Counted from the first letter of the stretch, positions 49,300-61,809 are shown. The stretch is DNA of 64,000 bases from Burkholderiaceae bacterium (GCA_023954045.1 JAMLIR010000008.1:62001-126000); one strand, 5' to 3'. Translations and numbers: made by a program. Notes: generated by a model from the sequence alone, not told the origin.

Positions 49300-50281
49300 G
49301 CCGGCGCTCCGGGTGCCGCCGGCGGGCGGGCGTAGACGTCGCGCGCGAGATCCTCGATCGGCTCCCAGCTTCCCGCCTCGGCGAACGCGACCGCGGCGTC
49401 GATCTCGGCGGCGACCTCCCGCTCGATCGCCGCGACGTCGGCCTCGGCCAGCCAGCCGGCCTGCGACGCGGCGCGCGTGAAACGCTCGATCGGGCAGCGC
49501 TTCTTCCACTCGGCGACCTCGGCCTTGTCGCGATAGAGCTCGGGATCGAACATCGAGTGGGCGCGGAAGCGGTAGGTGCGGAACTCGACGAACATCGGGC
49601 CTTCGCCGCCGCGGACCGATCCGGTCGCGCGCCGCGCCGCCTCGCGCACCGCGAGCACGTCCATGCCGTCGACCGACAGCGCGTGCATGCCGTAGCTGTG
49701 CGCCTTCTCGCAGAGGTCGACGTTCGACTCCGAGCGTCCGATCGCGGTGCCCATCGCGTACAGGTTGTTCTCGCACAGGAACAGCACCGGCAACTTCCAC
49801 AACGCGGCGAGGTTGGCCGCCTCGTGGAACTCGCCCTCGGCGACCGCGCCCTCGCCGAAGAAGCAGGCCGCGATGCGGTCGGTGCCTCGCAGCTGTTCCG
49901 CCAGTGCGAAGCCGCTGGCCATCGGCAGCGCGCCGCCGACGATCGCGTTGCCGCCGAAGAAGCGCCGCGAGACGTCGAACAGGTGCATCGAGCCGCCGCG
50001 GCCGCCGCTGCACCCCTCGCGCTTGCCGAACATCTCGGCCATGATCGCTGCGGCGGGCACGCCGCGCGCGAGCGCGTGCCCGTGCTCGCGATAGGTCGCG
50101 AGGATGCTGTCGTCGTCGCGCAGCTCCGGCATCGCCCCGGCAGCGATCGCTTCCTCGCCGATGTAGAGGTGCAGGAAGCCGCGGATCTTGCCCGCGCTGT
50201 AGAGCTGCGCGCACTTCTCTTCGAAGCGCCGGATGCGCAGCATCTGCCACAGCAGCCGGCGCGCCTCGTCGCGCCCGACGC

Positions 50282-50285
<4 letters not shown>
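49296..50285 (-). CDS. Pyruvate/2-oxoacid dehydrogenase E1 alpha subunit
   Basis: 329 residues with the thiamine diphosphate fold: [41 protein letters not shown], and the GDG-N metal site as [22 protein letters not shown] and ENNLYAMGT; the catalytic [10 protein letters not shown] loop follows. The GTG at 50285 overlaps the acs stop as GTGA. The alpha2-beta2 form is separate from the homodimeric AceE usual in Proteobacteria, so this is probably an accessory complex, used with acetyl-CoA synthetase in the same operon. Confidence 0.93.
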
Positions 50286-52039
<1,754 letters not shown>

Positions 52040-52090
52040 GCGTGTCTCGGTGATGCCCCGCAGGCTATCGCCCGGGGCGCGAGGGTCGCA

Positions 52091-52104
52091 TTGCGTCGGA
52101 TCAA
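52091..52104 (-). promoter_or_regulatory. FNR-type box upstream of the acs-pdh operon
   Basis: TTGCGTCGGATCAA matches 8 of 10 consensus positions (one perfect ATCAA half). The operon start at 52039 lies 52 nt away. GATAGC (52069-52064) is the only -10-like hexamer at about 33.5 nt from the box centre and is weak. Confidence 0.5.
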
Positions 52105-52115
52105 TGCGCGACTGT

Positions 52116-52760
52116 TTATCGCTGTCGCGCCTGCTCCATCCGGGTCGCGCTCCAGGTGGCGCCGTAGTCGATCGAGCGGGTCACTGCGCCGGCCGACCCG
52201 GCGACGACGATCAGCCCGCGACCGTCGGTGCAGCTCTCCGACAGCGCGTACTGGCCGTCGGGCAGGCCGGAGTCGACGGGGCGCCAGCTTTCGCCCCATT
52301 CGGTCGAGCGGATGAACGTTGCGCGGTCGAGTGTCGCCACGATCACGCCGTCGCCCGCGGCGACCATCGAAGCGGCCTCGAGCGAGGTGCGCGGAATCGT
52401 CCGGTTCGCGGCGCCCCGCCATCGGCGGCCGGCATCGCCCGAGACCAGCACCACGCCCGACGACGTCAGCGCCACGAGGCGGCCGCGAGCGTTGCCGGTC
52501 AGCGCCACGACGCGACCGGCCCGGAAGGCGGCGGGAACGCTCCAGGTACTGCCGCCATCGTCCGAGCGGTACAGGTGCGTGCTCATTCCGTGCCATTCGA
52601 GTTCGGCGGCGTCGTAGGCGATCAGCGTTCCGTCGGGGCGGCGATACAGGCGCAGGTCGCGGCTCGCCGGCGCGGGCAGGAAGGCTTCGGCCCAGGTCGC
52701 TCACGAGTCGCCGGACCACAGGATGGCCCCCGCGTCGCGCGCGAGGCCTGCCATCGCCAT
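52116..52760 (-). pseudogene. Decayed BNR/YCF48-type beta-propeller gene fragment
   Basis: The open part (52586-52116) reads RSDDGGSTWSVP, GDAGRRWRG and STEWGESW: BNR repeats of a beta-propeller. The same frame continues upstream with further repeat text (AILWSGDS, then a TGA at 52703-52701, then ATWAEAFLPAP), so the TGA sits inside the repeat and the upstream N-terminus is lost. The ATG at 52586 would begin in mid-blade. I take it as a degraded gene, perhaps once a photosystem-assembly-like Ycf48 homolog. No signal peptide is seen. Confidence 0.75.
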
Positions 52761-52831
52761 CCGGCCACTCGAGTCGGCAACGGCGGGGCACTCCCCGCAG
52801 CGTATACCTGCGTCGCCGCCGCAGCGATGCG

Positions 52832-52870
52832 CAAGAAGAAAGGCCGGCGCGCTTCGTGCGCGCCGGCCTT
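52832..52870 (-). terminator. Intrinsic terminator after tRNA-Asn
   Basis: Perfect 13-bp arms AAGGCCGGCGCGC and GCGCGCCGGCCTT (52840-52852 and 52858-52870) enclose a 5-nt loop. On the minus strand they are followed by TTTCTTCTTG. It would end the tRNA-Asn transcript. Confidence 0.85.
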
Positions 52871-52875
52871 CGGAT

Positions 52876-53184
52876 TGGCTCCCCGACCTGGGCTCGAACC
52901 AGGGACCTGCGGATTACAAGTGCCCGGAAGTTTCCAACCGGCTTGGACTTTCTCTTCGCCTTGGCGAACGATTCGCTTGCGCGCTTCGACCACGTTAGGC
53001 GCACCCCGTAAAGTCTCTACACATGCCCGGCGTCGGTCTGGGACCTGAGCCTGCTTGCTCGGGATTGCCTTAGCGCACTGCGCCTTAGGGTTCCCCGAAT
53101 TAGGGGTGTTTTCACCACACGGTTTCCCGCGTGGGCTGCCATCAAGTTAACAGTCCGTCGCTCTACCGACTGAGCTATCGGGGA
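52876..53184 (-). tRNA. tRNA-Asn (GUU), interrupted by a group I intron
   Basis: Two exons on the minus strand: 53184-53150 (35 nt) and 52916-52876 (41 nt with encoded CCA). Joined, they form a normal 76-nt tRNA: acceptor TCCCCGA/TCGGGGA, D arm with AGTCGGTAGAGC, anticodon loop CTGTTAA (anticodon GUU) and T arm GGTTCGAGCCC. The intron interrupts the anticodon after U35. Without splicing this would not be a working tRNA. No other tRNA-Asn is seen in the window. Confidence 0.93.
52917..53149 (-). ncRNA. Group I self-splicing intron (233 nt, IC3-like) in tRNA-Asn
   Basis: The intron starts after a U and ends in G, as group I introns do. GGCAG, 10-14 nt into it, pairs with the exon end CUGU and the first intron base, with a U-G pair at the splice site (P1). 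Then follow a P2 hairpin with a GAAA loop, P4 (TTCGGG with CCCGAG), a GGCAATCCCGAGCAAGC core segment, and P7 (GTGTAGAGACTTTACGG with AAAGTCC). These match the Azoarcus tRNA-Ile intron core segment by segment. There is no open reading frame inside. Splice points are inferred from the mature tRNA; alternatives by one nucleotide break the G end. Confidence 0.9.
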
Positions 53185-53197
53185 ATAATCTGCAATT

Positions 53198-53650
53198 CTA
53201 GCTTGAGATGCCTGCGCGTGTCGAATCGTCGGACGCGCCCAGGAGGAAGCTCGCCGCCATGCGCGTCCGTTTCACCTGACCATTTCGCGCCTGTCCAACA
53301 CGAAGACGAGCTTCCCGTCGACATCCCTCCAATGCACCGATGGGGACCAGGTAGACGGAGTCGGTCTCGGGACAATAGACGCCAAACGCATCGACGTCTC
53401 CGTGGTAGTCGCGCCGCCCGAGTCCGCGGTGGTTTGCGCACGAACATACCGGGAATGCGATGGAGCCCTTGTCGTCCAGTCGCCCAGTCTTGCACTGGAC
53501 GCGCAAGAGGCACTGCCCATCGTCGACGACCAGGTCGTAGCGAAGGTTGTCGCCGAACGGAAGGCTTACGGCGTAGCCGCTCTCGAGCAGGCGCGTGAGG
53601 GTTCGCGCGACGCCCAGTTCGCCGATCGATTTCGTGTTCGCGCGCGGCAT
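53198..53650 (-). CDS. PD-(D/E)XK endonuclease of the group I intron-associated type
   Basis: 150 residues matching the family of small PD-(D/E)XK nucleases associated with group I introns (I-Ssp6803I type): GELGVARTLTRLLESGY, SLPFGDNLRYDLVVDDG with the metal-binding Asp, RVQCKTGRL as the (E/Q)-x-K motif, then DVDAFGVYCPETD and VYLVPIGAL. Gln replaces the family Glu, as in other Q-x-K members. It lies outside the intron, 13 nt upstream of tRNA-Asn and on the same strand. The ATG at 53650 sits inside a palindrome. Confidence 0.82.
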   Translation of the reverse strand: MPRANTKSIGELGVARTLTRLLESGYAVSLPFGDNLRYDLVVDDGQCLLRVQCKTGRLDDKGSIAFPVCSCANHRGLGRRDYHGDVDAFGVYCPETDSVYLVPIGALEGCRREARLRVGQARNGQVKRTRMAASFLLGASDDSTRAGISS

Positions 53651-53678
53651 GATACTGAAAATGCATACAGTATCATGC
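53647..53678. promoter_or_regulatory. Palindrome at the start of the nuclease gene
   Basis: Perfect 11-bp arms GCATGATACTG and CAGTATCATGC are separated by a 10-nt AT-rich loop. It covers the start codon of the nuclease and fills the gap after aspartate aminotransferase. It could be an operator at which the nuclease or another protein represses expression, or a terminator remnant without T-tract. Confidence 0.7.
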
Positions 53679-53689
53679 GCGCCCGCAAG

Positions 53690-54901
53690 TCACCCCTTGA
53701 TCACCGCCGCCATCGCCTTCGCGACGTAATCGATGTTGCGGCTGTTCAGCGCCGCGAGGCAGATGCGGCCGGTGCTGACCACCGCGTAGATGCCGAACTC
53801 GTCGCGCAGGCGCTCGACCTGCGCCGGGTTCAGCCCGGAGTACGAGAACATCCCCCGCTGTCGCGCGACGAACGAGAAGTCCTGCGTGACGCCGTTCTCG
53901 CGCAGCTTGCGCACCAGGTCTTCGCGCATCGTGCGGATGCGATCGCGCATGCCCGCGAGCTCCTTCTCCCACAGCTGGCGCAGCTCGGGTGTCGACAGCA
54001 CCGCCGCGACGATCGCGGCGCCGTGCGTCGGCGGGTTCGAATAGCTGGTTCGGATCACGCGCTTGACCTGGCTGACGACCCGCGCGGTCTCGTCGCGATC
54101 GGCGGTGACGATCGACAGCGCGCCGACGCGCTCGCCGTACAGCGAGAACGACTTCGAGAACGAACTCGAGACGAAGAAGTCGAGGCCGGAGTCCGCGAAC
54201 TTGCGCAGCGCCAGCGCGTCGGCGTCGATGCCGTCGCCGAAGCCCTGGTAGGCCATGTCGAGGAACGCGACCAGGTCGCGCTCGCGCACCGCGTCGACGA
54301 TCGCGTCCCAATGCGCGGCTTCCAGGTCGACGCCGGTCGGGTTGTGGCAGCACGCGTGCAGCACGACCACCGAATGCGCCGGCATCGCCCGCAGCGTCGC
54401 GAGCATCGCGTCGAACTTCACGCCGTGCGTGGCGGCGTCGTAGTACGGGTAGGCCTTGACCTCGAAGCCCGCAGCCTCGAACAGTGCGCGATGGTTCTCC
54501 CAGCTCGGGTCGCTGATCCAGGCCTTCGCGTCCGGGTGCAGCCGCCGCAGGAAATCGGCGCCGATTCGCAGGCCCCCGGTCCCGCCCAGCGCCTCGAAAG
54601 TCGCCACGCGGCCGGCCGCCAGCAGCGCGGAATCGGCGCCGAACAGCAGTTTCTGGACCGCCTGGTTGTACGCCGCGAAGCCCTCGATCGGCAGGTAGCC
54701 GCGCGCCGGCGCGCTGACGATGCGTGCCTTCTCGGCCTCGCGCACTGCAGCAAGCAGCGGGATGCGCCCGTCGTCGCCGCAGTAGACGCCGACGCCCAGA
54801 TTCACCTTCCCGGGGCGGGTGTCAGCGTTGAAAGCTTCGGTGAGGCCCAGGATCGGATCCCGGGGCGCCATTTCCACGGTGGCGAACATCGACTGGCTCA
54901 T
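53690..54901 (-). CDS. Aspartate/aromatic aminotransferase (class I)
   Basis: 403 residues of the AspC/TyrB family: NLGVGVYCGDDGRIPLL, the ACCHNPTGVDL cofactor region, SSSFSKSFSLYGERVGAL with the PLP-lysine, and IRTSYSNPPTHGA. It interconverts aspartate or aromatic amino acids with the 2-oxo acids. The gene is on the minus strand with its 3' end 39 nt before the nuclease gene. The ATG at 54901 gives the family-typical start. Confidence 0.95.
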   Translation of the reverse strand: MSQSMFATVEMAPRDPILGLTEAFNADTRPGKVNLGVGVYCGDDGRIPLLAAVREAEKARIVSAPARGYLPIEGFAAYNQAVQKLLFGADSALLAAGRVATFEALGGTGGLRIGADFLRRLHPDAKAWISDPSWENHRALFEAAGFEVKAYPYYDAATHGVKFDAMLATLRAMPAHSVVVLHACCHNPTGVDLEAAHWDAIVDAVRERDLVAFLDMAYQGFGDGIDADALALRKFADSGLDFFVSSSFSKSFSLYGERVGALSIVTADRDETARVVSQVKRVIRTSYSNPPTHGAAIVAAVLSTPELRQLWEKELAGMRDRIRTMREDLVRKLRENGVTQDFSFVARQRGMFSYSGLNPAQVERLRDEFGIYAVVSTGRICLAALNSRNIDYVAKAMAAVIKG

Positions 54902-55206
54902 GGCGATCGGACAAGTCCTTGTTTTTCGGGGGAAGGGGCGTCGAAAGATTAGGTGCGTTGCACAAATTCCGTGCAGAACACTGGATTTTCGGGGGCGGCG
55001 CGGCGATAATTTGGGTTTGTCCGAAAGGCCAGCGGAAGCCTTCCGGTGACAGATCCTCGTACCCTGCAGGGAACCCGTCGACCGGTTCCCGGATCGTCCG
55101 ATCCGGGCGCCAAGCTGCGATTGTGCGGTGCAGCGACACGGGGACGGCAGGCCATCCGAAAACGCGCCGAGTTTAGCACGCCGACCTGGGCCTCCCGACC
55201 GACACG
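54902..55206. other. Promoter region between the aminotransferase and uvrB
   Basis: 305 nt of divergent upstream sequence. It contains two copies of a TTTTCGGGGG stretch (near 54920 and 54987) and an AT-richer patch near 54980-55020. By eye I do not see a LexA box before uvrB, which would be the expected SOS site; absence needs checking with a proper matrix. Confidence 0.5.
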
Positions 55207-57294
55207 ATGACCGATCTCGCGCTCGAACGCCCGCCGTTCGCCAGCTTCCCAGGCAGTCCGTTCCAGCTGCACCAGCCGTTCGCCCCGGCAGGCGACCAGC
55301 CGGAGGCGATCGAGCGCCTGGTCGAGGGGATCCGCGACGGGCTGAGCTTCCAGACGCTGCTCGGCGTCACCGGCTCGGGCAAGACCTACACGATGGCCAA
55401 CGTCATCGCCCGGATCGGGCGGCCGGCGCTGGTGCTCGCGCCGAACAAGACGCTGGCCGCGCAGCTGTACGCCGAGATGCGCGAGTTCTTCCCGAACAAC
55501 GCGGTCGAGTACTTCGTCTCGTACTACGACTACTACCAGCCCGAGGCCTACGTTCCGCAGCGCGACCTCTACATCGAGAAGGATTCGTCGATCAACGAGC
55601 ACATCGAGCAGATGCGGCTGTCGGCGACGAAATCGCTGCTCGAGCGGCGCGACACCGTGATCGTCGCGACCGTGTCGTGCATCTACGGGATCGGCAACCC
55701 GCGCGACTACCACGAGATGATCCTCGTGCTGCGTGCGAAGGACCGGCTGTCGCAACGCGAGATGCTGCAGCGGCTGGTGGCGATGCAGTACAAGCGCAAC
55801 GAGACCGAGTTCGTCCGTGGCACCTTCCGCGTTCGCGGCGACACGATCGACATCTTCCCCGCCGAGCACGCCGAGCTCGCGGTGCGGGTCGAGCTGTTCG
55901 ACGACGAGGTCGAGAGCATCCAGCTGTTCGACCCGCTCACCGGGCGCGCGCGCCAGAAGGTTCCGCGCTTCACGGTGTATCCGTCGTCGCACTACGTGAC
56001 GCCGCGCGAGACGGTGATGCGCGCGCTGGGCACGATCCGCGAGGAACTCGCCGACCGGCTGAAGTTCTTCTACGACCAGGGCAAGCTGGTCGAGGCGCAG
56101 CGGCTCGAGCAGCGCACGCGCTTCGACATGGAGATGCTGCAGGAGCTCGGATTCTGCAAGGGCATCGAGAACTACACGCGCCACCTGTCGGGGGCGCGTC
56201 CCGGGGATCCTCCGCCGACGCTGGTCGACTACCTGCCCGCCGACGCGCTGATGATCGTCGACGAGAGCCACGTCACGATCGGGCAGCTCGGCGGCATGTA
56301 CCGCGGCGATCGCTCGCGCAAGGAGACGCTGGTCGAATACGGGTTCCGGCTGCCGTCGGCGCTGGACAACCGGCCGCTGAAGTTCGAGGAGTTCGAGGCG
56401 AAGGTGCGCCAGTGCATCTTCGTGTCCGCGACGCCGGCCGACTACGAGGCCAGTCACTCCGGGCAGGTGGTCGAGCAGGTCGTGCGCCCGACCGGGCTGG
56501 TCGATCCGCAGGTGATCGTGCGGCCGGCGTCGACGCAGGTCGACGACGTGCTCTCGGAGATCCACGAGCGGGTCGCGCGCTCCGAGCGGGTGCTGATCAC
56601 GACGCTCACGAAACGGATGGCCGAGGATCTGACGGATTTCCTCGCTGACCACGGGGTGAAGGTGCGATACCTGCACTCCGACGTCGACACTGTCGAGCGC
56701 GTCGAGATCATCCGCGACCTGCGGCTCGGCGTGTTCGACGTTCTGGTCGGGATCAACCTGCTCCGCGAGGGGCTCGACCTTCCCGAGGTGGCGCTGGTGG
56801 CGATCCTGGACGCCGACAAGGAGGGGTTCCTGCGATCCGAGCGCAGCCTGATCCAGACGATCGGGCGCGCTGCGCGCAACCTCAACGGCTGCGCGATCCT
56901 GTACGCCGAGCGCGTCACCGACTCGATGCAGCGGGCGATCGACGAGACCGAGCGGCGTCGCGCCAGGCAGATGGCGTTCAACCTCGCGCACGGCATCGTG
57001 CCGCGCGGGGTCGTCAAGCAGGTGCGCGAGATGATCGACGGTGTCTACGACCCGCACCAGGCGCGGCAGGAGCTGCGGGCGGCCGAGCGGCAGTCGCAGT
57101 ACGAGACGATGAGCGAGAAGGGGATCGCGCGCGAGATCAGGCGCCTCGAGAGGCAGATGCTCGATTACGCGAAGAACCTCGAGTTCGAGAAGGCCGCGCA
57201 GGCGCGCGACCAGCTCGCCGCGCTCAAGGAGCGGTTTTTCGGATCGGATGGGGGCGCCAACGTGGTTCCGATCGTGGCTGGAAAGGCTGCGTAG
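55207..57294 (+). CDS. uvrB: Excinuclease ABC subunit B
   Basis: UvrB loads at damaged DNA and directs UvrC incision. The 695-residue product has Walker A GVTGSGKT, the beta-hairpin segment ([13 protein letters not shown]), helicase motifs ([32 protein letters not shown]), and the C-terminal UVR coiled coil ([20 protein letters not shown]) that contacts UvrC. ATG at 55207. This is the full-length protein. Confidence 0.98.
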   Translation: MTDLALERPPFASFPGSPFQLHQPFAPAGDQPEAIERLVEGIRDGLSFQTLLGVTGSGKTYTMANVIARIGRPALVLAPNKTLAAQLYAEMREFFPNNAVEYFVSYYDYYQPEAYVPQRDLYIEKDSSINEHIEQMRLSATKSLLERRDTVIVATVSCIYGIGNPRDYHEMILVLRAKDRLSQREMLQRLVAMQYKRNETEFVRGTFRVRGDTIDIFPAEHAELAVRVELFDDEVESIQLFDPLTGRARQKVPRFTVYPSSHYVTPRETVMRALGTIREELADRLKFFYDQGKLVEAQRLEQRTRFDMEMLQELGFCKGIENYTRHLSGARPGDPPPTLVDYLPADALMIVDESHVTIGQLGGMYRGDRSRKETLVEYGFRLPSALDNRPLKFEEFEAKVRQCIFVSATPADYEASHSGQVVEQVVRPTGLVDPQVIVRPASTQVDDVLSEIHERVARSERVLITTLTKRMAEDLTDFLADHGVKVRYLHSDVDTVERVEIIRDLRLGVFDVLVGINLLREGLDLPEVALVAILDADKEGFLRSERSLIQTIGRAARNLNGCAILYAERVTDSMQRAIDETERRRARQMAFNLAHGIVPRGVVKQVREMIDGVYDPHQARQELRAAERQSQYETMSEKGIAREIRRLERQMLDYAKNLEFEKAAQARDQLAALKERFFGSDGGANVVPIVAGKAA

Positions 57295-57358
57295 GACCGG
57301 CTTGCAAAGCGGCGGGGCGACCCAAACCAGGGATTTTGTGACTCAGGCGGATACGAAC

Positions 57359-57880
57359 ATGGCAAAACGAGAACCGATTTCGCTGGCGATGAACACCCGC
57401 GTGCTCTTCGTCTGCATGGGCAACATCTGCCGCTCGCCGATGGCCGAGGGGGTGTTCCGGCACCTGGTGCGGCAGTCAGGGCTCGACGAGGTGGTCCGGG
57501 TCGCGTCGGCGGGCACGCATGCCTTCCACCTCGGCGAGGCGCCCGACAAGCGCGCCCAGGCGGTGGCGGCGCGGCGCGGCTACGACATCTCCGACCTGCG
57601 CGCGTCCCGGGTCGACGGGCGCGACTTCGAACAGTTCGACATGATCCTCGCGATGGACTGGGACAACCTCGCGCAGTTGCAGCAGCTCGCGCCCAAGGCC
57701 TCGCACCACAAGCTGCAGTTGCTGATGCGCTTCGCGACCGAGCACGAGACCGCGACGATCGCCGACCCGTATTACGGCAACGCGCAGGGCTTCGAGCAGG
57801 CGCTCGACTACATCGAGGATGCCTGCAACGGGCTGCTCGAGCTGGCCAAGCGCCGCGCGACCCAGGTCGCCGCCGCCTGA
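57359..57880 (+). CDS. Low-molecular-weight protein-tyrosine phosphatase
   Basis: 173 residues of the LMW-PTP family: the P-loop VCMGNICRSPMAEG (C-x5-R) near residue 18 and the general acid DPYYG near residue 140. An ATG 30 nt later (57389) is an alternative; the one at 57359 has AGGCGG at the right distance. Such phosphatases control tyrosine-phosphorylated proteins, often in capsule regulation. It follows uvrB with no clear link. Confidence 0.92.
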   Translation: MAKREPISLAMNTRVLFVCMGNICRSPMAEGVFRHLVRQSGLDEVVRVASAGTHAFHLGEAPDKRAQAVAARRGYDISDLRASRVDGRDFEQFDMILAMDWDNLAQLQQLAPKASHHKLQLLMRFATEHETATIADPYYGNAQGFEQALDYIEDACNGLLELAKRRATQVAAA

Positions 57881-57965
57881 GCGGCCGGCCCGCGCCGCGC
57901 GGAACCGGTCCGCGCGGCCGCGGCGGCCCGCGGCAGTAAGGCCCGCACGCTGGAGGCGACAATGC

Positions 57966-58077
57966 CCGAGTAGGGTGCTCGGTTGTTTTGTCTTGGACAA
58001 AATGCCGGCACGGACCTGATTGCCGAGTAAAAAACTCGGAAATCGGGTATACTTGAGCAACCGAGTCAGGTACTCGC
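57966..58077 (+). promoter_or_regulatory. iscR promoter with three repeated palindromes (likely IscR sites)
   Basis: Three inverted repeats of the form CCGAGT-N5-ACTCGG occur: 57966-57982 (one mismatch), 58023-58039 (perfect) and 58061-58077. A TATACT -10 element lies at 58048-58053, between copies two and three. Placement over the promoter suggests autoregulation by the Fe-S protein IscR; the spacing resembles type 1 IscR sites. Confidence 0.75.
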
Positions 58078-58096
58078 CCGTTCGGACGGAGCCAAC

Positions 58097-58627
58097 ATGC
58101 GACTGACGACCAAGGGACGGTTCGCCGTCACCGCGATGATCGACCTGGCCTTGCGCCAGCACCAGGGCCCGGTGACGCTTGCCGGCATCAGCCAGCGCCA
58201 GAAGATCTCGCTGTCGTACCTCGAGCAGCTGTTCGGCAAACTGCGCCGGCACGAGCTCGTCGAGAGCACCCGGGGCCCGGGCGGCGGCTACACGCTGGCG
58301 CGGCCGATGAAGAGCATCACCGTCGCCGACATGATCTTCGCGGTCGACGAGCCGCTCGATGCGACGCAGTGCGGCGGCAAGGAAAACTGCCAGGACGAGA
58401 ACGGCCCGTGCATGACGCACGAGCTCTGGACGAACCTGAACAAGCGGATGATCGAGTACCTCGACTCGGTCACGCTGGCCGACCTGGTCGAGCAGCAGAA
58501 GGGCCGCGAGACGCGGGCGCAGCCGAAGGAGATCTCGGTGCTCAAGGAGCACCGCGCAGCCCTCGAGTTCCCGACCTCGACGCTGCAGCCGATCAAGATC
58601 GAAAAGGGCCGCATCACGACGGTCTGA
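58097..58627 (+). CDS. iscR: Fe-S cluster assembly transcription factor IscR
   Basis: 176 residues of the Rrf2 family: a winged helix ([32 protein letters not shown]) and the three cysteines that hold the 2Fe-2S cluster in [14 protein letters not shown]. IscR senses cluster supply and represses the isc operon. The promoter upstream has three repeated palindromes. The next gene is an IscA-type carrier, with iscS and iscU absent from the expected place. Confidence 0.95.
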   Translation: MRLTTKGRFAVTAMIDLALRQHQGPVTLAGISQRQKISLSYLEQLFGKLRRHELVESTRGPGGGYTLARPMKSITVADMIFAVDEPLDATQCGGKENCQDENGPCMTHELWTNLNKRMIEYLDSVTLADLVEQQKGRETRAQPKEISVLKEHRAALEFPTSTLQPIKIEKGRITTV

Positions 58628-58646
58628 CCAAGGGGAGCAACGACGA

Positions 58647-58970
58647 ATGGCAGTGAATCTGACGGAACGGGCGGCGAACCACATCGCGCGCTCGATCGAA
58701 CGGCGGGGCAAGGGCGTGGGGCTGCGCGTCGGCGTCAAGGCCTCGGGCTGTTCCGGCATGTCGTACCAGCTCGAGTTCGCCGATGCGCGCAACGCCGACG
58801 ACCTCGAGTTCGAGAGCCACGGCGTCAAGGTGTTCATCGACCCGAAGAGCCTGCCCTATCTGGAAGGCATCGAGCTCGATTTCGTTCGCGAGGGCCTGAA
58901 CGAGGGGTTCAGGTTCAACAACCCCAACGTCAAGGGAACCTGCGGCTGCGGGGAGTCGTTCTCGGTCTGA
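58647..58970 (+). CDS. iscA: A-type iron-sulfur carrier (IscA family)
   Basis: 107 residues with the three conserved cysteines of A-type carriers: one in [14 protein letters not shown] (about residue 35) and the CxC pair in [10 protein letters not shown] near the C-terminus. It hands Fe-S clusters to target proteins. A gap of 19 nt from iscR suggests one operon. It could also be called ErpA-like; the surrounding residues do not settle it. Confidence 0.92.
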   Translation: MAVNLTERAANHIARSIERRGKGVGLRVGVKASGCSGMSYQLEFADARNADDLEFESHGVKVFIDPKSLPYLEGIELDFVREGLNEGFRFNNPNVKGTCGCGESFSV

Positions 58971-59024
58971 AGGCCGAAGCGCCGGAGTCCGGTCAGGCGC
59001 GGCGGGACCGCCGCACCTGCAGCG

Positions 59025-60236
59025 TCATCGGGGCGGCGGCGGGGCAGCGCGCCGCACCAGCCGCACGACCGCCGCGATCGAGGCGAGCGCGCCGAAGGCG
59101 CAAGCCGCCAGCAGCGCCAGTCCCGCGCGCGGCCCGGCCGCCTCGACCAGCGCCGACAGGGCGACCGGTGCGGCCGCCGCGGCGAGCATCCCCGGCCCGG
59201 CGATACGTCCGAGCAGCTCCGCATAGCCACGGCTGCCGAACACCGCCAGCGGCAGCACGCCGCGCACGATCGTCATCAGGCCGTTGGCGCAGCCGTACAG
59301 CATCACGAACAGGGCCGCCGCCCACGGCTGCGCGGGCAGGGCGAGGGCGGCGACGAAAGCCACCGGCATCAGCACGATCGACGGCACTGCGACCGTCACC
59401 GCACTGAAGCGCCGCTGTAGCGACATCTCGGCCACGCGCGCGACGACCTGCGCGGGCCCCATCAGCGAGGCGGTCGCGACGACCACCGCGGCCCCGTACC
59501 CGAAGCCGCCCAGCAGCATCACCAGGTGAGCCCCGATCGCGGAGTTGATGAAAGCGTGCAGCGTGAACCCGACCGCGAGCAGCGCGAGCGCGCGCCGCGC
59601 GCCCTCGGCCGGCAGCGGCGCTGTCGAGGCCGGGGCGTCGCCGCCCGCGCCGGCGCCGACCGGACGACGGCGCGGCCCGCCGGCGAAGCGGGCGTGAAGC
59701 AGCGCGCAGGGCAGCAGGTTAAGCAGCGCGTAGACCTGCAGGGCGCCGCGCCAGCCGAACGACGCATCGAGCCAGGCACCGATCGGCCAGAACACGCTCG
59801 AGGCGAAGCCGCCGAACAGGGTCACCAGCGAGATCGCGCGACGCGCGCCGTCCCCGGCCAGGACCGTCAGCGCCGCGAAGGCGCCGTCGTACAGGATCGA
59901 GCGCATTGCCAGGCCGATCAGCGTCCAGCCGGCGAACAGAGCCGGCCAGCCGCGCGCCAGCGAAATCGCCAGCAGGCCGGCCCCGGCCAGCATCGACGCG
60001 AGCATCATCACGCGCCCGGCGCCGTGACGATCCATCAGCCGGCCGCTCGTCCTCGCGCTCGCGCCGGCCACCAGCAGGCCCCAGGAGAATCCGCCGAGCA
60101 CAGTCGTCGGGCTCAGGCCGAGCCCGTCGGCGATAGAGCCCGCGAGGATCGCCGTCATGTAGTGGGTGGTGCCCCAGCCGACGATCTGGGTCACCCCCAG
60201 CGCGGCAATCGCGGCGCCGATCGACCGGGACGACAC
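59025..60236 (-). CDS. MFS transporter
   Basis: 403 residues with 12 predicted hydrophobic helices of the major facilitator superfamily. The loop between helices 2 and 3 has SGRLMDRHGAGRVM, a variant of the family G-x3-D-R-x-G motif; helix 1 begins IGAAIAALGVTQIVGWGTTHY. It resembles the monocarboxylate or small-molecule exporter type. The substrate is not clear. It ends 54 nt from iscA, on the opposite strand. Confidence 0.85.
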   Translation of the reverse strand: MSSRSIGAAIAALGVTQIVGWGTTHYMTAILAGSIADGLGLSPTTVLGGFSWGLLVAGASARTSGRLMDRHGAGRVMMLASMLAGAGLLAISLARGWPALFAGWTLIGLAMRSILYDGAFAALTVLAGDGARRAISLVTLFGGFASSVFWPIGAWLDASFGWRGALQVYALLNLLPCALLHARFAGGPRRRPVGAGAGGDAPASTAPLPAEGARRALALLAVGFTLHAFINSAIGAHLVMLLGGFGYGAAVVVATASLMGPAQVVARVAEMSLQRRFSAVTVAVPSIVLMPVAFVAALALPAQPWAAALFVMLYGCANGLMTIVRGVLPLAVFGSRGYAELLGRIAGPGMLAAAAAPVALSALVEAAGPRAGLALLAACAFGALASIAAVVRLVRRAAPPPPR

Positions 60237-60267
60237 GCCCGACCGCCCGATTCTCGCGCGCGACGCG

Positions 60268-61806
<1,539 letters not shown>

Positions 61807-61809
61807 GGC

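Noticed and set aside
52917-53149. Open frame or homing nuclease inside the tRNA-Asn intron
   Set aside because: The intron is only 233 nt and fully occupied by the ribozyme core; reading frames across it are chance.
54902-55206. LexA (SOS) box before uvrB
   Set aside because: No CTG-N8-10-CAG palindrome of good quality seen by eye.
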